A stretch of DNA of 64,000 nucleotides from Rhodoplanes serenus (GTDB lineage Bacteria; Pseudomonadota; Alphaproteobacteria; Rhizobiales; Xanthobacteraceae). The stretch is from contig CAMDDZ010000014.1 of NCBI GenBank assembly GCA_945893145.1, positions 1 through 64,000 of the forward strand, read 5' to 3'. The position numbers and the translations under genes were made by a program. Position 1 is the first letter of the stretch; each line of letters opens with the position of its first letter. The notes beneath the pieces are model-generated. The model saw only the letters and a list, made by a program, of their open reading frames with translations, had not been told where the DNA came from and ran no database searches. Shown piece by piece: positions 25,414 to 33,025 of the stretch.

Positions 25414-26154
25414 CTACTCGCAGCACGAATGCGAGGCGACCGGTTTGTCGTCATAGCGATCGTGGTGGCGCACCCAGGCCATCGTAAAAGGCAACGCCGC
25501 TTCGTCGCGGCCCTTTGGCACCAGATCGAGGAAATGGTAGGTGCCGACCAGCATGTCGAGGCCGCGCGCGTAGGTCGAATAGGTGTGGAACACTGCGCCG
25601 GCCGCGTCCTTGCTGAACACGCTGAGCCCGGGCGCTTCCTCGCTCGGAAATTCGCGGAGCTTTTCGTAATTGTAGTCGAGCTTGCCTTGCTGTTTCTCCT
25701 CGGACGTGAACGACACGTGATAGTCGAAGTTGAAGTCGTTGCCGTAGGACGACACCCATTTGAAGCGCCAACCCATGCGCTTCTGGAACGCCGTGATCTC
25801 TTTGTATGGCGCGCGCGACACCACGACGAAGGTGACGTCGCGCTGCGCCAGATGGATCACCGCGCAGTCGAAATGGTCGGCGAGGAACGAGCAGCTTGGG
25901 CAACCCTGCTCCCAACCCGGCCCGAACATGAAGTGATAGACGAGGAGCTGCCCGCGTCCGCCGAACAGATCGGCGAGCGTTTCTTTGCCGTTCGGACCGT
26001 TGAACTCGTAGGCCTTCTCGACCTTGACCCAGGGCAGCTCCTGGCGCTGCCGGCTCAATTCGTCGCGCGCCTTGGTGAAGGCCTTTTCGCGGGCCAGCAG
26101 CGACTTGCGTGCCGCGAGCCATTCGGACTCTGAGACGACTTTGTGCGGTTGCAT
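25414..26154 (-). CDS. DUF899 thioredoxin-like protein
   Basis: The 246-residue protein has hallmarks of the DUF899 family: EWLAARKSLLAREKAFTKARDELSRQRQELPWVKVEKAYEF, then GRGQLLVYHFMFGPGWEQGCPSCSFLADHFD with a CPSC pair resembling a peroxiredoxin/thioredoxin active site. WVSSYGNDFNFDYHVSF and VFHTYSTYARGLDMLVGTYHFLDLVPKGRDE follow. The family is often encoded with ArsR-SRPBCC-VOC genes, as here. A redox role is likely; substrate unknown. Confidence 0.9.
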   Translation of the reverse strand: MQPHKVVSESEWLAARKSLLAREKAFTKARDELSRQRQELPWVKVEKAYEFNGPNGKETLADLFGGRGQLLVYHFMFGPGWEQGCPSCSFLADHFDCAVIHLAQRDVTFVVVSRAPYKEITAFQKRMGWRFKWVSSYGNDFNFDYHVSFTSEEKQQGKLDYNYEKLREFPSEEAPGLSVFSKDAAGAVFHTYSTYARGLDMLVGTYHFLDLVPKGRDEAALPFTMAWVRHHDRYDDKPVASHSCCE

Positions 26155-26164
26155 GACGGGCCTC

Positions 26165-26548
26165 CTAGGATTTGACCGGCGTCATCCAGCCGACTCCAGC
26201 GCCGCCCGGCTCGGTCAGGATCGCGATGCGGCCGACGTTCGGCACGTCGAAGATCGGGCGCATCAGCTTGGCGCCAGCCGCCGTCGCCTTCTTCACCCGC
26301 GCATCGACGTCATCGACCGCGAGATAGGACATCCAGGCTTCGGGAAGCTTTTCGAAGCCCGGCCGGTCGGTCGGAAACAATCCGCCAACCGGTTTGCCGC
26401 CCATCATTGCAACCCAATAGGTGGCGCCGTCGTCCATCGGCATCTTGTCGAAGGTCCAGCCGATGGTGTCGCCGTAGAATCGCTTGGCGCGCTCCACGTC
26501 TTTGGTCAGCAACTCGTTCCAGTAGAAATTTCCATGCGTCCACGCCAT
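26165..26548 (-). CDS. VOC-family (glyoxalase/bleomycin-resistance fold) protein
   Basis: The 127-residue protein has paired beta-alpha-beta-beta-beta units: GNFYWNELLTKDVERAKRFYGDTIGWTFDKMPM...YWVAMMGGKPVGGLF, then the second half SYLAVDDVDARVKKATAAGAKLMRPIFDVPNVGRIAILTEPGGAGVGWM. This fits single-domain VOC proteins. Metal ligands are not obvious, so enzymatic activity is uncertain. It lies between DUF899 and SRPBCC genes in the same unit. Confidence 0.9.
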   Translation of the reverse strand: MAWTHGNFYWNELLTKDVERAKRFYGDTIGWTFDKMPMDDGATYWVAMMGGKPVGGLFPTDRPGFEKLPEAWMSYLAVDDVDARVKKATAAGAKLMRPIFDVPNVGRIAILTEPGGAGVGWMTPVKS

Positions 26549-26584
26549 GACTCACTCCTTATTTCAGGCAACGCCTTGTTGCTT

Positions 26585-27028
26585 TCAGGCAAACGTCTTT
26601 TCGAGCTTGTCGAGCGAGCTGGTCCAGCCGTGCTGGTGACGGTCGCGCGCCGGTTCGTCGAAGAACTGCTCGTGCAGCAGCGTCAGCATGGTGCCCGCGC
26701 CATCGGGCCTTAGTGTGACGGTGACCAGCGACTGGCGTTCCGGCGTGCTCTTCCAAGCCCAGGTGAAGACGAGCTTCTGGTTCGGCACCACCTCGCGATA
26801 GGTGCCCAATACTTCGTGGGTGTCGCTCGCCGAGCGCCCAACGATCCGATAGGCGCCGCCGACGCGGACGTCCATTTCGGCGTCGACGCTGATGATTTCC
26901 ATTCCGCCAAACCAGCGCGCTAGTTTTTGCGGGTCGGTCCACGCGGCGTAGACCTTTTCGGGCGGCGCATTGAGGTGACGTTTGAGGGTGAGGCTTGGCT
27001 TGACGTTGGTGCTGGCGGCGACGGACAT
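26585..27028 (-). CDS. SRPBCC/AHSA1-domain protein
   Basis: This 147-residue protein of the START/Bet v1-like fold has the family opening LTLKRHLNAPPEKVYAAWTDPQKLARWFGG, with GAYRIVGRSASDTHEVLGTYREVVPNQKLVFTWAW and a closing GWTSSLDKLEKTF. A good ribosome site (GGAGGAAGAA) precedes ATG 27028. The first 109 bases overlap the 3' part of the arsR gene in another frame, so translation is probably coupled. Such proteins are thought to bind hydrophobic ligands. Confidence 0.92.
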   Translation of the reverse strand: MSVAASTNVKPSLTLKRHLNAPPEKVYAAWTDPQKLARWFGGMEIISVDAEMDVRVGGAYRIVGRSASDTHEVLGTYREVVPNQKLVFTWAWKSTPERQSLVTVTLRPDGAGTMLTLLHEQFFDEPARDRHQHGWTSSLDKLEKTFA

Positions 27029-27357
27029 GTTTCTTCCTCCACGAAAGCGGCAAGACGATCGAGTTGCTGTGACCAGAAGCGCTGGTAGCGGTTGAGCCAG
27101 TTCATGGCGTCTTCCATCGGCGCAGCCTTGAGCCGGCAGCTCACGGTACGCCCGGTCTTTTCACGCGTGACGAGGCCTGCGTCCGACAGCACGTCGAGGT
27201 GCTTCATGACGGCCGGCAATGACATCGCAAAGGGCTGCGCCAGTTCGCTGATCGACAGGCCTTCGGTGTCGCCCAGACGGGCCAGCAAGGCCCGCCGGGT
27301 CGGATCCGAAAGCGCCGCAAATGTGCGGTCCAGCGTGGCTTCTTGAAACTTAACCAT
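26920..27357 (-). CDS. ArsR-family transcriptional regulator
   Basis: The winged-helix region spans RTFAALSDPTRRALLARLGDTEGLSISELAQPFAMSLPAVMKHLDVLSDAGLVTREKTGRTVSCRL. It lacks the ArsR cysteine metal site and belongs to the SRPBCC-linked group. About 105 residues match the usual length (ending RLAAFVEEE). The frame then continues for about 38 residues (CPSPPAPTSSQASPSNVTSMRRPKRS...) through the start of the SRPBCC gene, an unusual extension that may reflect loss of the original stop. An inverted repeat sits over its start codon, indicating self-repression. Confidence 0.9.
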   Translation of the reverse strand: MVKFQEATLDRTFAALSDPTRRALLARLGDTEGLSISELAQPFAMSLPAVMKHLDVLSDAGLVTREKTGRTVSCRLKAAPMEDAMNWLNRYQRFWSQQLDRLAAFVEEETCPSPPAPTSSQASPSNVTSMRRPKRSTPRGPTRKN

Positions 27358-27366
27358 GTGGTTAAG
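27349..27366. promoter_or_regulatory. Palindromic operator over the arsR start codon
   Basis: CTTAACCA-TG-TGGTTAAG is a perfect 8-bp inverted repeat with a 2-bp spacer, and the ATG of the ArsR gene (reverse strand, 27355-27357) lies within it. Position and symmetry suit an autoregulatory ArsR-family operator controlling the SRPBCC-VOC-DUF899 genes. Confidence 0.75.
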
Positions 27367-27575
27367 TGTAGGCCCGTCGCAGGAGCGCTGTCAACCGCGC
27401 GCACAGCAACCGGATCACAATTTCGTGGGCCGACATTTTTGCACGAGCGCCGGTGCGGCGTGCAGCCACCGCCGTTACCGCGCTGGCGGGGCGGCGGCGT
27501 TTAACCGTTCGTTAACTGTCAGGGTTTGTTAACGCAAATTGCCTAGTCTCGCAGCCGGATAGTGGATGAGTGCCA

Positions 27576-28136
27576 ATGACCACGGCTGCCGTCAGTCCCA
27601 TTGCATCGAGTACCGCGCAGAACTGGCTGAAGGAAGCTCAGGAGTCGCTCGCCGCTTCGGAAAATCCGGGCGGCATGATGGGCGCCCTGCAAAACGCCAG
27701 GGGCAATGGCAGCGTCAAATCGTTCCTGGCCACCAGCCAGACCATTTCCAATGCCTTCTCCTTGATTTCGTCCAGCACCGCGGAAGCTGCGTTCAATTTG
27801 GCAGCCCAGATGGGTTCGCAGGCGGCGCATCAGCGCGCGTCCGATCGTCTCGCCGCTGTGCTTGCGCAAAATCGGCAGCAAACCAATTACACGCCCTCGG
27901 AAGGGCTCGCTCCGGTGATCTATTTTGAAGACGGCTCGTCGCTCGATACCGTCGGCAACATCTTCACCATGGCTGATGGAAAGAAGATCGATAGCACCAC
28001 CGGTCAGAAATATATCGCGCCGGGCTCGCTGATCCAGATGGCCAATGGCTCCTACCTCGACACCGTGAACAACATCCTGACGATGAGCGACGGCACCAAA
28101 ATTGATACCGTGACGGGACTGACGGTCACGGCTTGA
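27576..28136 (+). CDS. Hypothetical protein with two C-terminal D-G-x-x-x-D-T repeats
   Basis: ATG 27576 (GTG 27570 is the track start) gives 186 residues. The N-terminal 100 residues are Ala/Ser/Gln-rich and helical (TAQNWLKEAQESLAAS...SQTISNAFSLISSSTAEAAFNLAAQ). The C-terminus has two copies of a roughly 29-residue unit, DGSSLDTVGNIFTMADGKKIDSTTG and NGSYLDTVNNILTMSDGTKIDTVTG, which look like short beta-hairpin repeats. No signal peptide. I do not recognise the family. The helical Ser/Gln-rich part and the adjacent YjfB-like gene suggest a flagellar or secreted-structure connection, which is inference only. Confidence 0.65.
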   Translation: MTTAAVSPIASSTAQNWLKEAQESLAASENPGGMMGALQNARGNGSVKSFLATSQTISNAFSLISSSTAEAAFNLAAQMGSQAAHQRASDRLAAVLAQNRQQTNYTPSEGLAPVIYFEDGSSLDTVGNIFTMADGKKIDSTTGQKYIAPGSLIQMANGSYLDTVNNILTMSDGTKIDTVTGLTVTA

Positions 28137-28183
28137 GTTCACTCTCCCGATGGCTGCGCAACTTCGCGTAACGAGTTTCGAGC

Positions 28184-28384
28184 ATGGACGTCGCTTCCAT
28201 CGCAGCCGCCTTCATCGCTCAGCAGACCGCGCAATTGCAGACCGCGGTCGCCGCCAAGATGCTGCGCATGAATGCGGATCAGGCGAACAACGCCGAGCAG
28301 CTGTTGCAGGCCGCGCAGCAGAATTTCAAAAGCCTCGCCAACGTGGCGGCCGGCGTCGGCCAAAACCTCGACATCTCGGTTTGA
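28184..28384 (+). CDS. YjfB-like putative motility protein
   Basis: This 66-residue protein is almost all alpha-helical and Ala/Gln-rich: MDVASIAAAFIAQQTAQLQTAVAAKMLRMNADQANNAEQLLQAAQQNF...VGQNLDISV. The opening MD-x-x-x-I, the central K-x-x-x-M and the end G-x-N-x-D-I-x-V correspond to the YjfB family, described as putative motility proteins. It follows the previous hypothetical gene by 47 bp on the same strand. Flagellar genes are not in the window. Confidence 0.75.
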   Translation: MDVASIAAAFIAQQTAQLQTAVAAKMLRMNADQANNAEQLLQAAQQNFKSLANVAAGVGQNLDISV

Positions 28385-28999
28385 CGGCGAGTCGATAGAG
28401 ATTTTCGCCCGCGCCATCCCCAACCGCTGGGGACGCGGATTTTCCAGTTTACAAATCGAACGAATAAGCCCACTAGGTATACCGTCCTATCCAACCGAGG
28501 GCGTCATCATGAGACGTCGTGCTGGCGGGGTGGGATGCGGCGCCTGCGGATTGGCCTCGTAAACCAATCCCCGGGAGGCCTCGGGTAACTGTCCCCCCTA
28601 CTACGAGGGGCGCCCAGCTTTGGGTGACACGGGGACCGGATGAACGGCGGCGTAAGCCGCCGGGATCAGGGCGAGCGCGAGTTCGCTGCCGGTTCTTGTC
28701 AGTCACGGTTCCGAGACGCCCAAAATCGCCGCGATGGAGCGTCGGCCGGCGCGCGCCCACGAATTTGGGCGCCACGCCGGTTAGTCCCCGGTGGAGTAAT
28801 CCATCGGCGGACGAGGCGTGATCGAGATGTGGCGTCGACCGGCGCTCCATCCCCTCGGATTTTCCGAGGACCAACAAGACGGCGCCCGGGCGCCCAACAA
28901 ATCCCGGCGATGGCGCACGTCTGCATCACAAGAAACCACAAGGAGCAGGGAGAGCAGATGAACACACGCCGTGCCGCGCGTTCCTTCTCTCGGCTCGCG
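28385..28999. other. 615-bp gene-free region with many hairpins
   Basis: No protein gene is supported here. The long plus-strand ORF starting at 28640 is a shadow of the TPP-enzyme gene. Instead the stretch has a 17-codon ORF and at least five strong stem-loops (listed as a separate ncRNA candidate). At 28941-28960 there is an SD-like AGGAGCAGGG-AGAGCAG-ATGAAC start that leads into no credible protein, possibly the remnant of a lost gene's leader. Confidence 0.6.
28509..28895 (+). ncRNA. Candidate structured RNA/leader element
   Basis: In order: a 17-codon ORF (28509-28562, MRRRAGGVGCGACGLAS), whose stop lies in the loop of stem GGCCTC(28553-58)/GAGGCC(28574-79). Next is a 7-bp stem with a GTAA tetraloop, CGGCGGC-GTAA-GCCGCCG (28645-28662). 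Then comes a long two-part hairpin CCGGCG-c-GCGCCCA-CGAATT-TGGGCGC-ca-CGCCGG (28746-28780). CCTCGGA-TTT-TCCGAGG (28853-28869) and the palindrome GGCGCC-CG-GGCGCC (28881-28894) follow. Such density with a GNRA-type loop suggests RNA structure. I cannot tie it to a known riboswitch class, and strand is uncertain because the stems are symmetrical. Confidence 0.35.
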
Positions 29000-30799
29000 T
29001 CAGTCCGGTTGATAGCGCCCGCCGATCGCCACTTTGCTGACGCCGAGGCCGGGCAGCTCCCAGACGCCGGCGCCGCCGGGATTCTGGTCGGCGTTGATGT
29101 TGACGTCGATCAGGTACGGCTTGTTGGCGGCGATGGCCATGCGGATGGCGTTGCCGATGTCGCCAGCGCGATCGACGCGCACGCCCTCGACGCCGGCCGA
29201 GCGCGCCATGGCGGCGAAGTCGGGATTGTACGGCTTGTTGCTGTCGGGATAGCGGAAGTCGGTGGCGAGTTCGCGGCCGTCGAGATAGCCGCGCTGCAAA
29301 CCGCGGATCGACGCATAGGCGTAATTGTTCCAGATCACCCAGACGACCGGCAGATTGTATTCGACCGCGGTGCCGAGCACGTTGGCGTGCATGAAGAAGG
29401 CGCCGTCGCCGCACACCGAGACGCAAGGCCGGTCAGGCGCCGCGAACTTGGCGCCGAGCACGCCGGCAACGCCGAAGCCCATCGCGCCGAAACCCATGCA
29501 ACCGATGAAGCTGTCCGGCCGCTTCGGTTTGCAGAATTGCAAAAGCCAGTTGTGGTGCACGCCGATGTCGCTGACCATGATGGCGTCGTCGGGCAGCGCC
29601 TTGTCGATCTCGGCCGCGGCGCGCTGCGGATGGATCGGGGTCGAGTCGTCGGCGAAGCCCGGCGCGATGAACCTCTCCCATTCCTTGCGCATGACGTCGA
29701 TGGTTGCGAGCCATTTCCGGCGCGAGGCGGCCGCATCGGCGACGCCTTTGCGCGTGTCCAGCTCGGCCAACACCTGACGCAGGAACGTCCGCACGTCCGC
29801 CATCAGCCCGAGCGCGACCGGATAGTTGCGGCCGATCTCCTCGGGGTCGATGTCGACGTGGATCAATTTGGTCGGCGGGATGGTGAAGGAATAGCCGGGG
29901 ATCCACGACGACGAGGTGCGGTCGTCGAAACGCACGCCGATCGCGAGCAGCACATCGGCCTGCCGCGCCGCGCCATTGGCCTGAAGCGCGCCGCCGCGCG
30001 ACAGCAGGCCGAGCGACAGCGGATGGTGCGTGTCGATGGCGCCAATGCCGCTCATCGAATGCGCCACCGGGATTTGCAGCTTCTCGGCGAGCGCCCGCAG
30101 GTCGTCGGTCGCGCCGCCGTATTTCACGCCCTGGCCGACCAGGATCACCGGCCGCTCGGCCGCGAGCAGCATGTCGACGGTCTTTTTCACGCCCTCGGGA
30201 TCGGCGCCGCAGCGGCTGGAAATGTTGGCGCACCAGTCTTCGGGCCTTGGCGTTTCCTCGGCGGCGGCTTCCTTAAAGACGTCGAACGGCACGTCCAGCA
30301 CGACCGGCCCCGGACGGCCGGTCACCATGGTCTTCCAGGCCTGCCGCACCATCATCGGCACCTGCTCACCGCGGGTCGGCTGGAACACTCTCTTGCAAAT
30401 GCCGCGAACCGTGGACGGGAAGTCGGCCTGGTGCTGGCGATACAGCTCCTGGAACGCGCCGCGACCGAATTGCGTGGTCGGCACGTTGCCGGTCACGGCG
30501 AGGAACGGCACGGAATCGAGATAAGCGGTCGCGAGTGCGATCGGCATGTTCAGCGAGCCCGGCCCGCACGACGTGAACGTCGCCACCGGCTTTCCCTTCA
30601 CGCGGTAATAGGCGTCTGCCATGAAACCGCAGACGCTCTCGTGGTGCACCGAGATGGTCTTGATGTCGTCGCGGCGTTCGTAAAGCGCGTCGATGAACTG
30701 GATGTTGCCGTGGCCGCAAAGGCCGAAGGCGTAGGGCACCTTTTCCCGGATCAGGTAATCGACGATGACCTGGCCGCCATCGAGCATGTTCTTTGGCAT
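29000..30799 (-). CDS. Thiamine-diphosphate-dependent enzyme, acetolactate-synthase-like
   Basis: The 599-residue protein has the three-domain TPP layout. The catalytic Glu is E54 (ISVHHESVCGFMADAY), the central domain follows, and the TPP/Mg motif is CVSVCGDGAFF...WVIWNNYAY (GDG to NN, about 27 residues). FxxGxFQE is present as RGAFQELYRQ. It belongs with the AHAS/glyoxylate carboligase/benzoylformate-type group, but the substrate cannot be fixed. A biosynthetic AHAS is unlikely, because no small subunit or ilvC follows. It lies 33 bp downstream of an ABC-type substrate receptor, suggesting a catabolic alpha-keto acid or related substrate. Confidence 0.88.
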   Translation of the reverse strand: MPKNMLDGGQVIVDYLIREKVPYAFGLCGHGNIQFIDALYERRDDIKTISVHHESVCGFMADAYYRVKGKPVATFTSCGPGSLNMPIALATAYLDSVPFLAVTGNVPTTQFGRGAFQELYRQHQADFPSTVRGICKRVFQPTRGEQVPMMVRQAWKTMVTGRPGPVVLDVPFDVFKEAAAEETPRPEDWCANISSRCGADPEGVKKTVDMLLAAERPVILVGQGVKYGGATDDLRALAEKLQIPVAHSMSGIGAIDTHHPLSLGLLSRGGALQANGAARQADVLLAIGVRFDDRTSSSWIPGYSFTIPPTKLIHVDIDPEEIGRNYPVALGLMADVRTFLRQVLAELDTRKGVADAAASRRKWLATIDVMRKEWERFIAPGFADDSTPIHPQRAAAEIDKALPDDAIMVSDIGVHHNWLLQFCKPKRPDSFIGCMGFGAMGFGVAGVLGAKFAAPDRPCVSVCGDGAFFMHANVLGTAVEYNLPVVWVIWNNYAYASIRGLQRGYLDGRELATDFRYPDSNKPYNPDFAAMARSAGVEGVRVDRAGDIGNAIRMAIAANKPYLIDVNINADQNPGGAGVWELPGLGVSKVAIGGRYQPD

Positions 30800-30832
30800 C
30801 GCCGCAGATACTCCGCTACGTTTGTGGGACGA

Positions 30833-31816
30833 TCAGCGCGTCAGGCTTTTCAGCGCGCGGTCAAAGTACGACAGATCGAGATAGCGTTCGGGCGACGGTT
30901 GCGGCCCACCCTCGATTTCGCTGCGCAGCGTCAGCATGTTCTTGAAGCCCGTCATGTCGAGCTTGGCATCGGGGTTGAAACCGAAACCGGGCGTGGCAAT
31001 CAGCTGATAGGTCCGCTCCGCGAGGTCTGGCGGCGTTTTCAGGTTCTGCACCAGCATGGTGATCGCTTCGGCCTTGTTGCGCGGATTGAGCGACCAGCGC
31101 AGCGCCTCGATATAGGCGGCGAGATAGCGTTCGAGCGTGGCGGCGTGGTCGCGCGCCCAGGCGCGCATCACGAATGCGCCGCCGGCTTGGTACGGGCCGA
31201 GCAGGTCGCTGGTGCGGCCAAGGCTGCGCAGGCCCATTTTTTGCGCTTGCAGCGAGTAGGGCAGGTTGAGCACGGCCGCGGCGTTGTCCTTGTCGTCCGC
31301 CATCGCTTGCAGCCGCATGCTGCCGCGGCCGATCGGCTTGATGGTGTAGTCGGTGCCTTCCTTCAGCCCGTGGTTGAGCAGGATTTTCTTGGCCAGCAGC
31401 GCGTAGGCGGTGTCCGGCGCATCGACCACGACGGTGTGGCCGCGCAGGTCGGCGAAGGTCTTGATGTTCTGTTGCACGTAGAATTCGTTGGTGCCGGCGT
31501 CGCCGCCCATCACGATGATGACATCCAGCTTCGCGACCTCGATCATGGCGACCGCGTTGTCGAGCGCCGAATGCACCACGTCGGCCTTGCCGGCGGCCAG
31601 GTCCAGCCGCTGCTGCTTGGAATTCTCCGTGAAGGCAAGTTCGAGCTTAATGCCATGCTTGGCGAAGATGCCCTTGGCCTGACCGGCCACGAAGGGCAGC
31701 GAGCGGGCGGTCGGGAAGGTGTTGACCCGCACTAGATCGGGGTCGGCGGCGAACGCCGGAACTCCGCACAGCACCGCAAACAGCGCGGAAATGGCGGCAA
31801 ACTGCATACGTCTCAT
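30833..31816 (-). CDS. ABC transporter substrate-binding protein (SsuA/NMT1-like)
   Basis: ATG 31816 (MRRMQFAAISALFAVLCGVPAFAADPD) gives 327 residues with a clear signal peptide cleaved after AFA. The mature part follows the SsuA/TauA/THI5-like fold: VNTFPTARSLPFVAGQAKGIFAKHGIKLELAFTENSKQQRLDLAAGKADVVHSALDNAVAM, then LRGHTVVVDAPDTAYALLAKKILLNHGL. These receptors bind sulfonates, nitrate or pyrimidine precursors. No permease or ATPase gene is adjacent, so it must borrow them or be encoded apart. It is upstream of and cotranscribed with the TPP enzyme. Confidence 0.88.
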   Translation of the reverse strand: MRRMQFAAISALFAVLCGVPAFAADPDLVRVNTFPTARSLPFVAGQAKGIFAKHGIKLELAFTENSKQQRLDLAAGKADVVHSALDNAVAMIEVAKLDVIIVMGGDAGTNEFYVQQNIKTFADLRGHTVVVDAPDTAYALLAKKILLNHGLKEGTDYTIKPIGRGSMRLQAMADDKDNAAAVLNLPYSLQAQKMGLRSLGRTSDLLGPYQAGGAFVMRAWARDHAATLERYLAAYIEALRWSLNPRNKAEAITMLVQNLKTPPDLAERTYQLIATPGFGFNPDAKLDMTGFKNMLTLRSEIEGGPQPSPERYLDLSYFDRALKSLTR

Positions 31817-31915
31817 GTCGAAACTTGCTGGCACCGGCCGGCCCTGATCTTACACAATGGCTGCGTTGAACGTTTCCCTGAGATAGCCTAGCGGACGAAT
31901 GAGCGGAGATCGAGG

Positions 31916-33025
31916 ATGAGATTAGGCTACTTCACAATGCCGGTTCACCCGGTCGAGCGCGACTGGGCCGAGACGCTGCAAGAAGACCGGCAGGCGGTGA
32001 TCCTCGCCGACAAGCTTGGCTTCTATGACGCCTTCATGGGCGAGCACCTGACCGACCGCTGCGAGAACATCACCAACGCGCTGATGTTCAACGCCATGCT
32101 GATCAACGACACCAAGACCATCAAGCTCGCCACTGGCACCACCAATCTCTCGCATATGCACCCGGTGCTGATCGCCCAGCAGGCGGCGATGTTCGACCAC
32201 ATGTCGCAGGGCCGTTTCATCTTCGGCGTGAGCCCCGGCGCGCTGACCTCCGACGCCGAGGCGCTCGGCATCCTGGAGCAGGACCGCAACAAGATGTTCG
32301 CCGAGGCGATCGACGTCATCCTGGCGATCTGGGAGCGCGATCCGCCCTACGACATCGACCTGCCCGACAACCGCTTCAAAGTTTCGACCTCGCGCACGCA
32401 GGCGCTACCGATCGGCGTCGGCTATATGGGCAAGCCGTATCAGAAGCCGCGGCCGGAGATTGTTGGCACCGTGGTGGCGCCGTTTTCGCCCGGCGTGGTG
32501 CTGATGGGCAAGCGCGACTTTCATCCGCTGTCGGCGAACTTCCTGCTCTCGAAGCACCTGAAGTCGCATTGGGAGAATTACTGCAAGGGCAAGGCCGAGG
32601 CCGGCGTCGAGCCCAAGGTCGCCGACTGGCGTGTCGCGCGCGCGATCTGCGTGCTCGACGACGACAAGGCCGCGGCGCGCTACGGCCGCACCGATCCCAA
32701 CAGTCCCTACGCGTTCTATTGGTCGCAGATGTGGACCAAGATGAAGCGCGGCAAGCGGCTCTACGTGTTCAAGAGTCACAAGGACCAGCCGGACGACGAG
32801 ATCACGCTCGATTACGTGCTCGACCACTGCATGATCCATGGCAGCGTCAACAAGGTTGTGGATCAGGTGCTGGCGCTGCGCGAGGAGATCGGCGATTTCG
32901 GCGAGCTGGTCTATGCCGGCATGGACTGGGTCGATCCGGCGCTGTCGAAGCGCTCCATGCAGCTGATGGCCGAACAGGTCATGCCGCGGGTCAATGCGGC
33001 GATCGGCAAATCTGCGGCGGCCTAG
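31916..33025 (+). CDS. LLM-class flavin-dependent oxidoreductase
   Basis: The 369-residue protein has the bacterial-luciferase-like TIM barrel: MRLGYFTMPVHPVERDWAETLQEDRQAVILADKLGFYDAFMGEHLTDRCENITNALMFNAML, then IKLATGTTNLSHMHPVLIAQQAAMFDHMSQGRFIFGVSPGALTSDAEALGI. These are typical of two-component FMNH2-dependent monooxygenases such as alkane-, nitrilotriacetate- or sulfonate-type enzymes. No flavin reductase lies next to it. It is divergent from the ABC receptor gene and overlaps the convergent SDR gene by 4 bp. Confidence 0.92.
   Translation: MRLGYFTMPVHPVERDWAETLQEDRQAVILADKLGFYDAFMGEHLTDRCENITNALMFNAMLINDTKTIKLATGTTNLSHMHPVLIAQQAAMFDHMSQGRFIFGVSPGALTSDAEALGILEQDRNKMFAEAIDVILAIWERDPPYDIDLPDNRFKVSTSRTQALPIGVGYMGKPYQKPRPEIVGTVVAPFSPGVVLMGKRDFHPLSANFLLSKHLKSHWENYCKGKAEAGVEPKVADWRVARAICVLDDDKAAARYGRTDPNSPYAFYWSQMWTKMKRGKRLYVFKSHKDQPDDEITLDYVLDHCMIHGSVNKVVDQVLALREEIGDFGELVYAGMDWVDPALSKRSMQLMAEQVMPRVNAAIGKSAAA

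Noticed and set aside
28699-28965. 88-codon minus-strand ORF MFICSPCSLWFL...
   Set aside because: It lies over the hairpin-rich region, with composition set by the stems and no family similarity I can see; an RNA explanation fits better.
29000-30799. Sulfoacetaldehyde acetyltransferase (Xsc) or sulfopyruvate decarboxylase for the TPP enzyme
   Set aside because: The sequence around E54 and the N-terminal region do not resemble Xsc, and a pta gene is lacking; the AHAS-like label is safer.
28640-31735. 1031-codon plus-strand ORF, the longest in the track
   Set aside because: It is antisense to the TPP enzyme and ABC receptor, has Arg/His/Asp-rich shadow composition, and no domain. Long open shadow frames are normal at this GC content.
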